A stretch of 64,000 bases of DNA from QALR01 sp900552255 (GTDB lineage Bacteria; Bacillota; Clostridia; Oscillospirales; CAG-272), in assembly GCA_048526005.1 (NCBI GenBank), contig DBFVEH010000004.1, forward strand, positions 1-64,000, in the 5' to 3' direction. The notes under the pieces are model-generated. The model did no database searches, was not told where the DNA came from, and saw nothing but the letters and a program-made list of their open reading frames with translations. Numbering within the stretch: the stretch's first letter is position 1; each line of letters begins with the position of its first letter. Made by a program: the position numbers and the translations under genes. This document shows, in pieces, positions 26,938 through 33,704 of the stretch.

Positions 26938-26965
26938 TTGTTTTTCAATGAAGGCCGGGTATAAT
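26938..26965 (+). promoter_or_regulatory. Promoter of the SDR gene
   Basis: TTGTTT at 26938-26943, 16-nt spacer, TATAAT at 26960-26965. The leader to 27123 carries an inverted AAAACG/CGTTTT pair near 27075-27095 that could be a TetR site. Confidence 0.5.
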
Positions 26966-27122
26966 AAAAGTTGTAAAGAGGCTTTCGCCGGCATCGTGGT
27001 TTTATCCCGTCCATCGCCGGCCCAATCGTGTATAGACCCATTGTATCACAAAATTTTGAACATTTTATATATAAAACGAAAAAATTCCGTTTTTACGGCA
27101 GCCCCATGAAAGGAGGAAAGCC

Positions 27123-28181
27123 ATGAAAACCATTTATCTTGTCACAGGTGCAAACGGACATCTCGGCAGCGCCGTCTGCGCGGCGCTCCGCGAAAAAGGA
27201 GAGGAAGTGCGCGCGCTCGTTCTGCCGGGCGAAAACACGGATTTTATCCGCGCGCTCGGCGTTTCTGTCGTCTTTGGAAACGTATGCAAAAAAGAGGAGC
27301 TGGAGACATTTTTCGAGCTGGAAAAGCCCGCAAGACGCATCGTCATTCACTGTGCCGGCATCGTCGACATCACGGACGGAAATTCGGAGCGTATGGAGCT
27401 TGTCAACATCGGAGGGACAAAAAACGTCATCGACATGTGCAAAAAATTCGACGTGCACCGCTTTCTTTACGTCAGCTCCGTACATGCGATCCCCGTTCCG
27501 GCCAAAGGGCGCGTCATAAAGGAAACGACGACGTTTTCACCGGAGACGGTCGACGGCGCCTATGCGAAAACCAAGGCCGCGGCGACAGCGCTCGTACTCG
27601 AAAGCGTAAAGGACGGCGTGCCGGCGATTGTCGTGCATCCCTCCGGCATCATCGGTCCCTATCTCGGGAACGGGAACCACCTTGTCCAAATGGTAAAAAG
27701 CTACATCTCCGGGAAGCTGCCCGCCGTAGTCCGCGGCGGCTACGATTTCGTGGATGTGCGGGACTGCGCAGGCGGCATCCTTTCCGCCGTTAAATTCGGG
27801 CAAATCGGCGAATGCTATATTCTTTCCGGCGATTTTTATGAGATCAAGGAGGTCATGGATATGCTCCAAAAAATCGTTTCCGGCAAAAAGCCCGGGACCG
27901 TGCCGCTGTGGCTTGCGAAGCTCGCGGCGCCGATGCTGGAGCATCATGCGCTGCGGCGCGGCAAAAGACCGCTTTTCACAGCTTACTCCCTCTCTACCTT
28001 GAATGTAAACAGCCGTTTTTCACACGATAAGGCGACAAAAGAGCTGGGATATACGCCGCGGGAGCTTTTCGTGACGCTGAAGGATACCGTCCAATGGCTG
28101 GTCAAAACGGGAGAATGTCGGCTTCGCGCCGCCAAAAACGCCCGATACAAAAAGCTTCGTCCGAGTCCCTCTCAGGGATGA
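27123..28181 (+). CDS. NAD(P)-dependent epimerase/dehydratase-type SDR
   Basis: A 352-residue extended short-chain dehydrogenase. The nucleotide-binding motif TGANGHLG is at residues 8-15, the catalytic pair is in DGAYAKTKAAA (Tyr-x-x-x-Lys), and SSVHAIPVP precedes it. Relatives include dihydroflavonol-4-reductase-like and 3-beta-hydroxysteroid-dehydrogenase-like enzymes; the substrate is not predictable. GGAGG is 6 nt upstream of the ATG. It is divergent from a TetR regulator, the usual layout for an inducible detoxification or redox enzyme. Confidence 0.86.
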   Translation: MKTIYLVTGANGHLGSAVCAALREKGEEVRALVLPGENTDFIRALGVSVVFGNVCKKEELETFFELEKPARRIVIHCAGIVDITDGNSERMELVNIGGTKNVIDMCKKFDVHRFLYVSSVHAIPVPAKGRVIKETTTFSPETVDGAYAKTKAAATALVLESVKDGVPAIVVHPSGIIGPYLGNGNHLVQMVKSYISGKLPAVVRGGYDFVDVRDCAGGILSAVKFGQIGECYILSGDFYEIKEVMDMLQKIVSGKKPGTVPLWLAKLAAPMLEHHALRRGKRPLFTAYSLSTLNVNSRFSHDKATKELGYTPRELFVTLKDTVQWLVKTGECRLRAAKNARYKKLRPSPSQG

Positions 28182-28200
28182 AGCAGCATCACACAAATCC

Positions 28201-28236
28201 AACGACGCGGCGCCGTATCTTCGGCGCCGCGTCGTT
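28201..28236. terminator. Perfect 15-bp hairpin between convergent genes
   Basis: AACGACGCGGCGCCG at 28201-28215 and its complement at 28222-28236. Stable, but with only a weak T stretch. Confidence 0.6.
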
Positions 28237-28277
28237 GTGCGCAGAGAAGCCTTTCTTCTCTTTCTCCTAATAAATCG

Positions 28278-28847
28278 CTAACACCGGAGCTGCTTCAATA
28301 AAGCTTCCATCTGTGCGATGCCTCTTTTCTGTGAAACGATGATCGACTCGATGACAGGCTGCAACTCCGTACAGATCGGAAACCGCAGAGCGTTCGTCCC
28401 CATTTCCACTGCGCCCATATGATGCGGTATCATCTCACGCATAAAATCACATTCGATGCGGTCGGTCGTGTAGGCATGCCGCATGTTATAAAACATCACC
28501 CGAAGGATCTGGTTGACCGCACGCTGGTACCGTATCAAATCCGAACGGGAATCGACAAGCTCCGAGCAGAAGGATTCGATTCTCTCCATATCGTTGATGC
28601 TCTGCGTCTGCTCCGTTATGATCCTCGAGGCAATCTCCTGCAGGGAATCGTCCGTTATGTATTCCAGAACGTTTTCCGACATTTCGATCGCCGCCCGATG
28701 ATGAGGAATCATCTGCACGATGAAATTATACGAGATGCTGTCCGAAAGCTCCACGTTTGTCATATCCTCTACCATCGTATCCAATATCGAGCGGTAGGTC
28801 TCAAGGTATCGTCCGGTGGTCTCGCTGAAGCCGGTTTGTTTTCTCAT
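28278..28847 (-). CDS. Tandem DUF305 protein
   Basis: A 189-residue protein made of two DUF305 halves: the first has QMIPHHRAAIEMSENVL near 45 and the second REMIPHHMGAVEMGTNAL near 135. The paired histidines and the following Glu/Met are the family hallmark, a four-helix bundle suspected to bind metal, often copper-related. There is no signal peptide, unlike most exported DUF305 proteins, so it should be cytoplasmic. The ribosome site AGGAGG is 7 nt upstream. Its promoter carries a palindrome in the spacer. Confidence 0.83.
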   Translation of the reverse strand: MRKQTGFSETTGRYLETYRSILDTMVEDMTNVELSDSISYNFIVQMIPHHRAAIEMSENVLEYITDDSLQEIASRIITEQTQSINDMERIESFCSELVDSRSDLIRYQRAVNQILRVMFYNMRHAYTTDRIECDFMREMIPHHMGAVEMGTNALRFPICTELQPVIESIIVSQKRGIAQMEALLKQLRC

Positions 28848-28872
28848 ATTGTGCCCTCCTTTCCCTCATACC

Positions 28873-28901
28873 AGTATATTCATGAAAAAAATTCATGACA
28901 A
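28873..28901 (-). promoter_or_regulatory. DUF305 promoter with operator-like palindrome
   Basis: Minus strand: TTGTCA at 28896-28901, 17-nt spacer, TATACT at 28873-28878. TCATGAA (28880-28886) and TTCATGA (28892-28898) form an inverted repeat filling the spacer, where a repressor would block RNA polymerase. Confidence 0.6.
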
Positions 28902-28986
28902 ACCTTTTACCCGCTTCGGAAAAAGAGCGTCAACATATAAAAGGGGGCGTGCTCGGCACGGTTTTTTATTCTCCATCTATTTTATG

Positions 28987-29016
28987 TTGACAAATATAAC
29001 ATATTTTTGTTATAAT
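28987..29016 (+). promoter_or_regulatory. Promoter of the lipoprotein gene
   Basis: TTGACA at 28987-28992, 18-nt spacer, TATAAT at 29011-29016. A short G+C hairpin with a T run (28950-28970) lies just upstream. Confidence 0.7.
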
Positions 29017-29053
29017 AATTGAAATAATTGATATCGATATGGAGGGAAAATCC

Positions 29054-29584
29054 TTGAAACAGGTCAAATTTGCAATGCTGCTTATCGTTTTCTGCCTTCT
29101 TTTCACTTCCTGCACCGTATATGTTTCAAACTATTATAGCGGAGACGCTCTTTCCCCCGTCATCGTCAGCGCCTCCTGTGAAGAAAAACATAACCGAAAT
29201 GACAAAATAGCACTCAGCATCGGCCTTGGCAGAGAACAAGCATACACCACTTATCAGGTGATTTTGACAATCGACGCCCCGGGACTTGTGATAAACGATG
29301 AATATCCCGATCGTTATGAATATGAGATAACGGATTTTTCCGATATCAAATATCGCTGGGAGGAAAAGGGAGACAAAATCAAAGCCGCCTATTTTGAAAC
29401 CGTTTTTCTCTCCGTTCCGGAAAACTTGGACAAAACCTCCGGTAAAATCAACATCAGCTTGTTTTTATATTCCGAAGATACCGCTGAAAGTCCGTATGGA
29501 TACGGAAGCCAAATCACATTATACTATGACATCGGAAAGGAGCATATCGTATTCCGCTCCTTCCGAAAAGGACTTGAAGCCTGA
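29054..29584 (+). CDS. Unrecognised lipoprotein
   Basis: A 176-residue protein. Start chosen at TTG 29054, because GGAGG at 29041-29045 is 8 nt upstream; the in-frame start at 29039 lies on top of that ribosome site. The lipobox is LFTSC with the modified Cys near residue 20, so the protein is expected to be lipid-anchored outside. The body has a beta-rich, Ig-like pattern (TTYQVILTIDAPGLVI, YEYEITDFSDIKYRW), without catalytic motifs. It converges on the MATE gene with 2 nt between stops. Function unknown. Confidence 0.68.
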   Translation: MKQVKFAMLLIVFCLLFTSCTVYVSNYYSGDALSPVIVSASCEEKHNRNDKIALSIGLGREQAYTTYQVILTIDAPGLVINDEYPDRYEYEITDFSDIKYRWEEKGDKIKAAYFETVFLSVPENLDKTSGKINISLFLYSEDTAESPYGYGSQITLYYDIGKEHIVFRSFRKGLEA

Positions 29585-29586
29585 GC

Positions 29587-30915
29587 TTAACATAAAACGG
29601 ATTTACAATCTTCCGATGAAAGCCATTCTTTTTTCTCGAATTTACACAAAAATAATCTTTCTTCAATTACGGCTACGATCAAATGCACCACCATACCGAA
29701 GCCGAACATCAGTATAATAACATCCATAGAAAAAGTGATGATACCAGTCCGGTACAATATATAAAAAATACCATAATAAATCAAATTCACAACCAACGAA
29801 TTGATCGCATTATACGTCGTTTTGCCTAATCCGATAAAGATATTATCCATTACCGCACTCCCGGCATATGCCACATAGAACGGGACAAGCTTGATCGTGA
29901 TCAAAAAGATTTCGTCAGCGTTTCCCAAATGCTCAGCATAGCGATAAAACGGCGTCCATAAAGGTATCGTTATCGCCCAAACGGCAACGGCGGCAGCCGC
30001 GATAAAATAGTAATTCCAATGTTTTAATTTATGATAGCCGTCCTTACAGTCATGCCGAATGACCTGCGACAACGCAGATATCGGGATCAGCAGCCATCCC
30101 CAAATAAAATTATTTGCAATCCAATAATTGCCCTGCTCGGCCACCATATTCACCATTTTGCAAACAACAAGCGCATATATCAAATTATCTATAAATTGCT
30201 GCCCTCCTGAAAACACACCAGTCCTGCACCATCCCTTAAAAACAGACAAGTCGCTTTTGCGCAACCAACATGGCTCAATATATTTTTGAACATGTAAAAC
30301 TATATAACTTGCAGCCGCAAGAATCGCGTTTACGATGATATTGGAAACAGCAGCGCCGTAAATGCCCATATTCGGAATCAGCGCAAAATCGACAATTAGA
30401 GACATAACCGTTTTTACCGCCAAAAATATGTATACATTTTTTTCTTTCCCTACTACAACGAAAACGACATTGATAAAATTTACAGTTATGCCGGCCATAA
30501 AAGCAATGGTTTCAAGCTTAAGATAACGATCGACTGCCGTTATATCGATCTCATTAGGGTTCATTGCCTTAATCAAGACAATACCATAAAAAAGTACGCC
30601 TACCGAAAACAAGGTATAAATAAAAAGCGTTATCAGTCCCGTTTTAAAAGTATACCTTGCAAAATTTTTTCCGTCGCCGCTCAATATCTTGTTTAGAACA
30701 GAATACAGCGGTATAATCAGAAACGCCCGCAGCGTTTCATCGATCAGATCAAACCATTCCATTTGGCCGATCACATCAAATGCGGGATCCTGGCCGCTTG
30801 ACGAAATAAGAAAAGTCTTAACCGTTTGATAAATTGCAGGAACAAAAGCCAGCGCACACAGCGCTGCAAATAAACGCCAATGAAAGCGTTTAAGGTCTCC
30901 AAATTTTTCTCTCAT
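29587..30915 (-). CDS. MATE-like multidrug/flippase-family transporter
   Basis: A 442-residue protein with about 12 hydrophobic segments and the MATE/MOP-superfamily pattern (YSVLNKILSGDGKNFARY, NMGIYGAAVSNIIVNAILAA). No conserved acidic residue that would fix the coupling ion could be assigned. The start is ATG 30915 with GAGGGG 3-8 nt upstream. The gene is AT-rich and is preceded by a 240-nt leader with a 9-codon uORF and complementary sequences, so its expression is probably controlled at the RNA level. Confidence 0.83.
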   Translation of the reverse strand: MREKFGDLKRFHWRLFAALCALAFVPAIYQTVKTFLISSSGQDPAFDVIGQMEWFDLIDETLRAFLIIPLYSVLNKILSGDGKNFARYTFKTGLITLFIYTLFSVGVLFYGIVLIKAMNPNEIDITAVDRYLKLETIAFMAGITVNFINVVFVVVGKEKNVYIFLAVKTVMSLIVDFALIPNMGIYGAAVSNIIVNAILAAASYIVLHVQKYIEPCWLRKSDLSVFKGWCRTGVFSGGQQFIDNLIYALVVCKMVNMVAEQGNYWIANNFIWGWLLIPISALSQVIRHDCKDGYHKLKHWNYYFIAAAAVAVWAITIPLWTPFYRYAEHLGNADEIFLITIKLVPFYVAYAGSAVMDNIFIGLGKTTYNAINSLVVNLIYYGIFYILYRTGIITFSMDVIILMFGFGMVVHLIVAVIEERLFLCKFEKKEWLSSEDCKSVLC

Positions 30916-31154
30916 GATCCCCTCAAATAAGCCCTGTATATTGATCTATACCTAACGAAATTTCATATCACAATAAAGGGTTTGACAACATGCAGCAGCA
31001 ATTCCGCCGGCCGCAGCCATTGCCAAACATAAACAACGTACGATCGGAAATGAGGTGGTCTGCGGTACCGGCAGGAGCTAAACTCACCTACATCAGCGCC
31101 TTAATCAGACGTTTCATGAGGCACCACCTCCTTTTACATGCTCGCGCGTCAAGC
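30916..31154 (-). promoter_or_regulatory. Attenuator-like leader of the MATE gene
   Basis: The predicted transcript starts near 31154 and runs 240 nt to the MATE start. It contains the uORF at 31088-31117. GAGGTGGT, overlapping the uORF ribosome site (minus-strand complement of 31123-31130), is perfectly complementary to ACCACCTC further down (complement of 31052-31059). Pairing would hide the uORF ribosome site. Other hairpins follow, including a CTGCCGG/CCGCAG one. The layout resembles ribosome-mediated attenuation of antibiotic resistance genes. Confidence 0.5.
31088..31117 (-). CDS. Nine-residue leader peptide (MKRLIKALM)
   Basis: ATG at 31117, TAG at 31088. AAGGAGGT lies about 8 nt upstream, an almost perfect ribosome site for such a short frame, which is the main reason to believe it is translated. 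It lies in the leader of the MATE transporter gene, so it probably acts by ribosome stalling or ribosome position rather than as a product. Confidence 0.5.
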   Translation of the reverse strand: MKRLIKALM

Positions 31155-31160
31155 AAATAT

Positions 31161-31189
31161 ATTCTATCATACTTTTCTTATTATGTAAA
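31161..31189 (-). promoter_or_regulatory. Promoter of the MATE leader
   Basis: Minus strand: TTTACA at 31184-31189, 17-nt spacer, TAGAAT at 31161-31166. Confidence 0.6.
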
Positions 31190-31298
31190 TATCTTCATTT
31201 TAATATCTATATTTTACAGAAAAATATTTCCTATCATATATAGCAAAAGGCGGCTTCATGCTGCCTTTTCCAATCAACTGAAAAGCCAACATACACTT

Positions 31299-31330
31299 AA
31301 AGAGAACCAAATTGCTTCGGTTCTCTTTTT
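31299..31330. terminator. Terminator upstream of the toxin promoter
   Basis: AAAGAGAACC at 31299-31308 and GGTTCTCTTT at 31319-31328 with a T run; insulates the toxin gene from transcription entering from the left. Confidence 0.65.
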
Positions 31331-31331
31331 C

Positions 31332-31360
31332 TTGACAGAATATGACAAAAATGCTATAAG
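31332..31360 (+). promoter_or_regulatory. Promoter of the type I toxin mRNA
   Basis: TTGACA at 31332-31337, 17-nt spacer, TATAAG at 31355-31360; transcription start expected near 31367. Confidence 0.78.
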
Positions 31361-31380
31361 CAAATCGGAGTTACCATAAC

Positions 31381-31397
31381 GGTGGCGGTCGCTTCCT
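31381..31397 (+). promoter_or_regulatory. 5' arm of long-range pairing in the toxin mRNA
   Basis: GGTGGCGGTCGCTTCCT here can pair along all 17 positions (four G-U pairs) with GGGAAGCGACCGTCATC at 31584-31600. The pairing joins the 5' and 3' ends of the predicted toxin mRNA, as in known type I toxin messages where it keeps the ribosome site closed. A second hairpin, GAGGGAG/CTCCCTC (31404-31435), lies just before the ribosome site. Confidence 0.7.
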
Positions 31398-31444
31398 CGA
31401 TTTGAGGGAGAGCGTTTCTTTTGCTCCCTCGACGAGAGGGGGTG

Positions 31445-31537
31445 ATGCCGGTGTATCTTACGCTTTCGGACTTGATTGCGATCCTCGCTTTTCTTGTTCT
31501 CTATGCGCAATACATACAAGCACAAAAAAAGAAATAA
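31445..31537 (+). CDS. Small hydrophobic type I toxin (holin-like family)
   Basis: A 30-residue peptide: MPVYLTLSDLIAIL, then a hydrophobic helix, ending QAQKKK. The pattern of M-x-V-Y start, single membrane helix and basic tail resembles the short holin-like toxin family (Hol_Tox) encoded by BsrG/TxpA-type loci in Firmicutes. The ribosome site GAGGGGGTG is unusually close to the ATG at 31445; the GTG two codons later (31451) is the alternative start at 8 nt. The gene has its own promoter, an 80-nt structured leader, and an antisense RNA overlapping its 3' end. It probably inserts into the membrane when unopposed. Confidence 0.72.
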   Translation: MPVYLTLSDLIAILAFLVLYAQYIQAQKKK

Positions 31538-31572
31538 CCGCCCAGCTACCAACTTAACGGTTATTTCTTAAA
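31527..31572. terminator. Bidirectional terminator shared by toxin mRNA and antisense RNA
   Basis: AAGAAATAACCG and its complement CGGTTATTTCTT frame a 20-nt loop. The minus strand ends in seven T residues, so the antisense RNA should stop near 31525. The stem overlaps the toxin stop codon. Confidence 0.8.
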
Positions 31573-31613
31573 ACCAATATTTTGGGAAGCGACCGTCATC
31601 GGTAGCTTCTTCT
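31527..31613 (-). ncRNA. Antitoxin antisense RNA (about 90 nt)
   Basis: Predicted from a promoter at 31620-31648 and the terminator at 31527-31572. The RNA is fully complementary to the 3' part of the toxin mRNA, including the 3' arm of its 5'-3' pairing (31584-31600). This convergent, 3'-overlapping arrangement is that of txpA/RatA and bsrG/SR4. No experimental support here. Confidence 0.68.
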
Positions 31614-31619
31614 GTTATT

Positions 31620-31648
31620 ATATTACATCAAGAATTCGGAAATGTCAA
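31620..31648 (-). promoter_or_regulatory. Promoter of the antisense RNA
   Basis: Minus strand: TTGACA at 31643-31648, 17-nt spacer, TAATAT at 31620-31625; a better -35 than that of most neighbours, fitting an abundant antisense RNA. Confidence 0.75.
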
Positions 31649-31672
31649 GTTTTTTGTGTTATTCTTTTTTCA

Positions 31673-32131
31673 ATGTCTTCGATTGCTTCCATAGCTTATG
31701 ATCGTATCAATTCAACGGCACCGAAAGGAGAAAAAGAGGAAATCAAAGCACATGTGGAAGAATACGACAGCGGAAGCGTAAATGGATTCATACAAAGAGC
31801 GGTCAAAGAGACGATGGAGCGAGACAAGGCAATCAGAAAAGCCATAGAAAAGCGGGACGGCGCAGAAAACCAATGGGAAAAAATCCACTTCCCGCGGGAA
31901 AGCCGGCAGTCTTGCCGGCTTTTAGAGCGTCCGCAGACGCGGAAGAAAAAAGCTCATGCACTTCCCAGTCGCACAAGCAGAGTGCGGGAGGTAAAGACCA
32001 AGAGCAGCACGGACATAGCGTTCGCCCTTTCCAAGCCCAGCGCGCCAGAGCGCGCAAAACGGGGCGAGAAAGCCGCAGATTCGCGGCGATCGCCCCGTTC
32101 TTTTTGCCGAGAAAAAAGAAAGAAAAATTGA
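31673..32131 (+). pseudogene. Ribbon-helix-helix (Arc/CopG-like) protein remnant
   Basis: Only residues 8-65 look genuine: AYDRIN, APKGEKEEIKAHVEEY, SVNGFIQRAVKETMERD. These follow the small Arc-like RHH proteins of Clostridial mobile elements, usually 55-70 residues. The usual N-terminal extension is missing, no ribosome site precedes the ATG, and the first codons overlap the antisense promoter region. There is no stop where the family ends; the frame runs on through a terminator hairpin at 31899-31922. The remaining 85 residues are basic, low-complexity and probably not real. Read as a decayed gene. Confidence 0.55.
31899..31925 (+). terminator. Hairpin inside the RHH remnant frame
   Basis: AAAGCCGGCA, loop GTCT, TGCCGGCTTTT. 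A terminator in the reading frame supports the view that the RHH gene ended before it. Confidence 0.6.
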
Positions 32132-32285
32132 CACCCAAATGACACCCGGACACCTGATTTGACACCTGAAAATATCATAAAATAACATGCAAAAGCATGA
32201 AATATCACGAGCGAAAAAGAAGAGGAAAAAGCAGTCACCGCCTGAAAAATCAGGCGGTGACTGCTTTTTCCTGCCACTTCGTGGC
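31926..32285. other. Gene-free stretch between the RHH remnant and tRNA-Ser
   Basis: No supported gene. It contains a hairpin with T run at 32058-32105 (AACGGGGCGA/TCGCCCCGTT), three spaced TGACACC repeats near 32129-32170 and the tRNA terminator at 32226-32269. The block directly beside a tRNA gene could be the scar of an integrated element; no integrase or clear att repeat is visible. Confidence 0.4.
32226..32269 (-). terminator. Terminator of tRNA-Ser
   Basis: A perfect 20-bp stem (32226-32245 with 32250-32269, loop of 4) ending in T runs on both strands. Confidence 0.92.
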
Positions 32286-32376
32286 TGGCGGAGAAGGAGA
32301 GATTCGAACTCTCGAGGCGTTTTACCGCCTACACGATTTCCAGTCGTGCGCCCTCGACCAACTAAGCGACTTCTCC
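32286..32376 (-). tRNA. tRNA-Ser(GGA)
   Basis: Full cloverleaf on the minus strand: acceptor GGAGAAG/CTTCTCC, anticodon stem CACGA/TCGTG with loop CTGGAAA (anticodon GGA), a long variable arm with GGCGG/CCGCC typical of class II tRNAs, T arm with TTCGAATC, discriminator G and an encoded CCA. Reads UCC and UCU codons. Confidence 0.96.
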
Positions 32377-32557
32377 AAAACAATATCGCATATCCGAAAC
32401 AAAAGCATCCACTCGGACAGCTTTGTTATTTTATCACAGTTTTTCTCACAAGTCAAGATTTTATGAGAACTTTTTTTAAAATCATACGTTTTTACATATG
32501 CCCGACAGAAAAATCACATCGACAATAAAAATTTTTTTGGAAAATTTTGAAAAATAC

Positions 32558-32608
32558 TTGACATTTGCGTTTTTCGTGCTATACTATTAACAGTAATGAT
32601 TATTGTTA
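32558..32608 (+). promoter_or_regulatory. perR promoter and PerR-type operator
   Basis: TTGACA at 32558-32563, 16-nt spacer, TATACT at 32580-32585. At 32588-32608 is a palindrome of 21 nt with arms TAACA-n-TAAT and ATTA-n-TGTTA around a central base. Its TAATnATTA core is the one shared by Fur, PerR and Zur boxes. Its place just downstream of the -10 fits autorepression of the perR-rubrerythrin operon. Confidence 0.78.
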
Positions 32609-32624
32609 TCAAGGCGGTGATGAT

Positions 32625-33005
32625 ATGCAGAGGTATTCCAAGCAGCGCGCGGCGATTTTAAGCAATCTCCGTTCGCGTTATGATCACCCGACCGCCGACA
32701 TGATTTACGCGGACTTGAAGCAGGAAAATCCGAAGCTCAGCCTCGGAACCGTATACCGAAACCTTTCCCTGCTCTGCGAAGCCGGTGAAATCCTGAAGGT
32801 CGGCACCGCTGTGGACGGCAAGGAACGTTACGACGGACACACGCACCCGCATGCGCATTTTTTCTGTGAACGGTGCGGCGACGTTTATGACATCACAGCC
32901 TATTTCGATGTCTGCGCGATCGAAAAGGAGATCGGCGCGAAAATCAATTACGCAAGCAATACATTGCGCGGCACCTGCCGCAAATGTCTTGATAAACAAA
33001 AATAA
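32625..33005 (+). CDS. perR: Fur-family repressor, probably PerR
   Basis: A 126-residue Fur-family regulator: winged helix with LGTVYRNLSLLCEAGEI, regulatory-metal residues in RYDGHTHPHAHFFC, and structural zinc cysteines CERC (near 85) and CRKC (near 120). The start is ATG 32625 with AAGGCGG upstream. PerR is preferred over Fur or Zur because the next gene is a peroxide-detoxifying rubrerythrin and the histidine/aspartate pattern suits metal-catalysed oxidation sensing, but the metal cannot be decided by eye. A Fur-type palindrome covers its promoter. Confidence 0.85.
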   Translation: MQRYSKQRAAILSNLRSRYDHPTADMIYADLKQENPKLSLGTVYRNLSLLCEAGEILKVGTAVDGKERYDGHTHPHAHFFCERCGDVYDITAYFDVCAIEKEIGAKINYASNTLRGTCRKCLDKQK

Positions 33006-33029
33006 TTTTTTATTAGGAGGAACAATACA

Positions 33030-33575
33030 ATGGCAAAATGGGTATGTAAGGTATGCGGCTACATTCATGAGGGTGATACCCCTCCGGAAAGATGTCCTCA
33101 GTGCGGCGTCCCCGCGGACAAATTTGAAAAGGTAGAAGAAACGAGCACGTCTTGGGCAACAGAGCATGTTGTCGGCATCACAGAAGGGGTTTCTCAGGAT
33201 ATCATCGACGATCTGCGCTCGAACTTCAACGGCGAATGCTCCGAGGTCGGCATGTATCTTGCGATGGCAAGAGTCGCTTTCCGTGAAGGCTACCCGGAAA
33301 TCGGTCTTTACTGGGAGAAAGCAGCCTATGAGGAAGCCGAGCACGCCGCGAAATTCGCAGAGATCCTCGGCGAGGTCGTGACCCCCAGCACAAAGAAAAA
33401 TCTCGAAATGCGTGTCGCCGCGGAAAACGGCGCCACAGCAGGAAAATTCGATCTTGCTAAGCGTGCAAAGGCCGCCAATCTCGACGCCATCCATGACACG
33501 GTTCATGAAATGGCGAAGGACGAAGCTCGCCATGGCAGAGCCTTTGAAGGACTTCTAAAGAGATATTTCGGTTGA
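33030..33575 (+). CDS. Reverse rubrerythrin (peroxide/oxygen detoxification)
   Basis: A 181-residue protein with the rubredoxin domain first (CKVCGYIHEG and CPQCGVP, four iron-binding cysteines within residues 6-25), followed by the diiron four-helix domain with ECSEVGMY, EEAEHAAKF and DEARHGRAF. This order is the reverse of classical rubrerythrin and matches the reverse rubrerythrins of Clostridium, which reduce hydrogen peroxide and oxygen with electrons from NADH via other proteins. It is 24 nt downstream of perR in the same operon and ends at a strong terminator. Confidence 0.95.
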   Translation: MAKWVCKVCGYIHEGDTPPERCPQCGVPADKFEKVEETSTSWATEHVVGITEGVSQDIIDDLRSNFNGECSEVGMYLAMARVAFREGYPEIGLYWEKAAYEEAEHAAKFAEILGEVVTPSTKKNLEMRVAAENGATAGKFDLAKRAKAANLDAIHDTVHEMAKDEARHGRAFEGLLKRYFG

Positions 33576-33584
33576 TTCTCCGAT

Positions 33585-33620
33585 AAAAAATGGGCTGACA
33601 ACAAGGTCAGCCCATTTTTT
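33585..33620 (+). terminator. Terminator of the perR-rubrerythrin operon
   Basis: AAAAAATGGGCTGAC at 33585-33599, loop, complement at 33606-33620 with a T run. Confidence 0.92.
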
Positions 33621-33669
33621 ATCATCAAACAAATATTGACAGTTTTTTAAAATTTTCTACAAAAATATC

Positions 33670-33698
33670 TTGACAATATCCATCATAGACATTATAAT
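33670..33698 (+). promoter_or_regulatory. Strong promoter of non-coding RNA 1
   Basis: TTGACA at 33670-33675, 17-nt spacer, TATAAT at 33693-33698: both hexamers are perfect consensus. No gene follows on this strand before a terminator at 33891-33937. Confidence 0.82.
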
Positions 33699-33704
33699 GG
33701 AAGC

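Noticed and set aside
32129..32170. TGACACC repeats as a CRISPR array
   Set aside because: Only three short, unevenly spaced copies; no repeat-spacer regularity and no cas genes. No CRISPR array was seen anywhere in the window.
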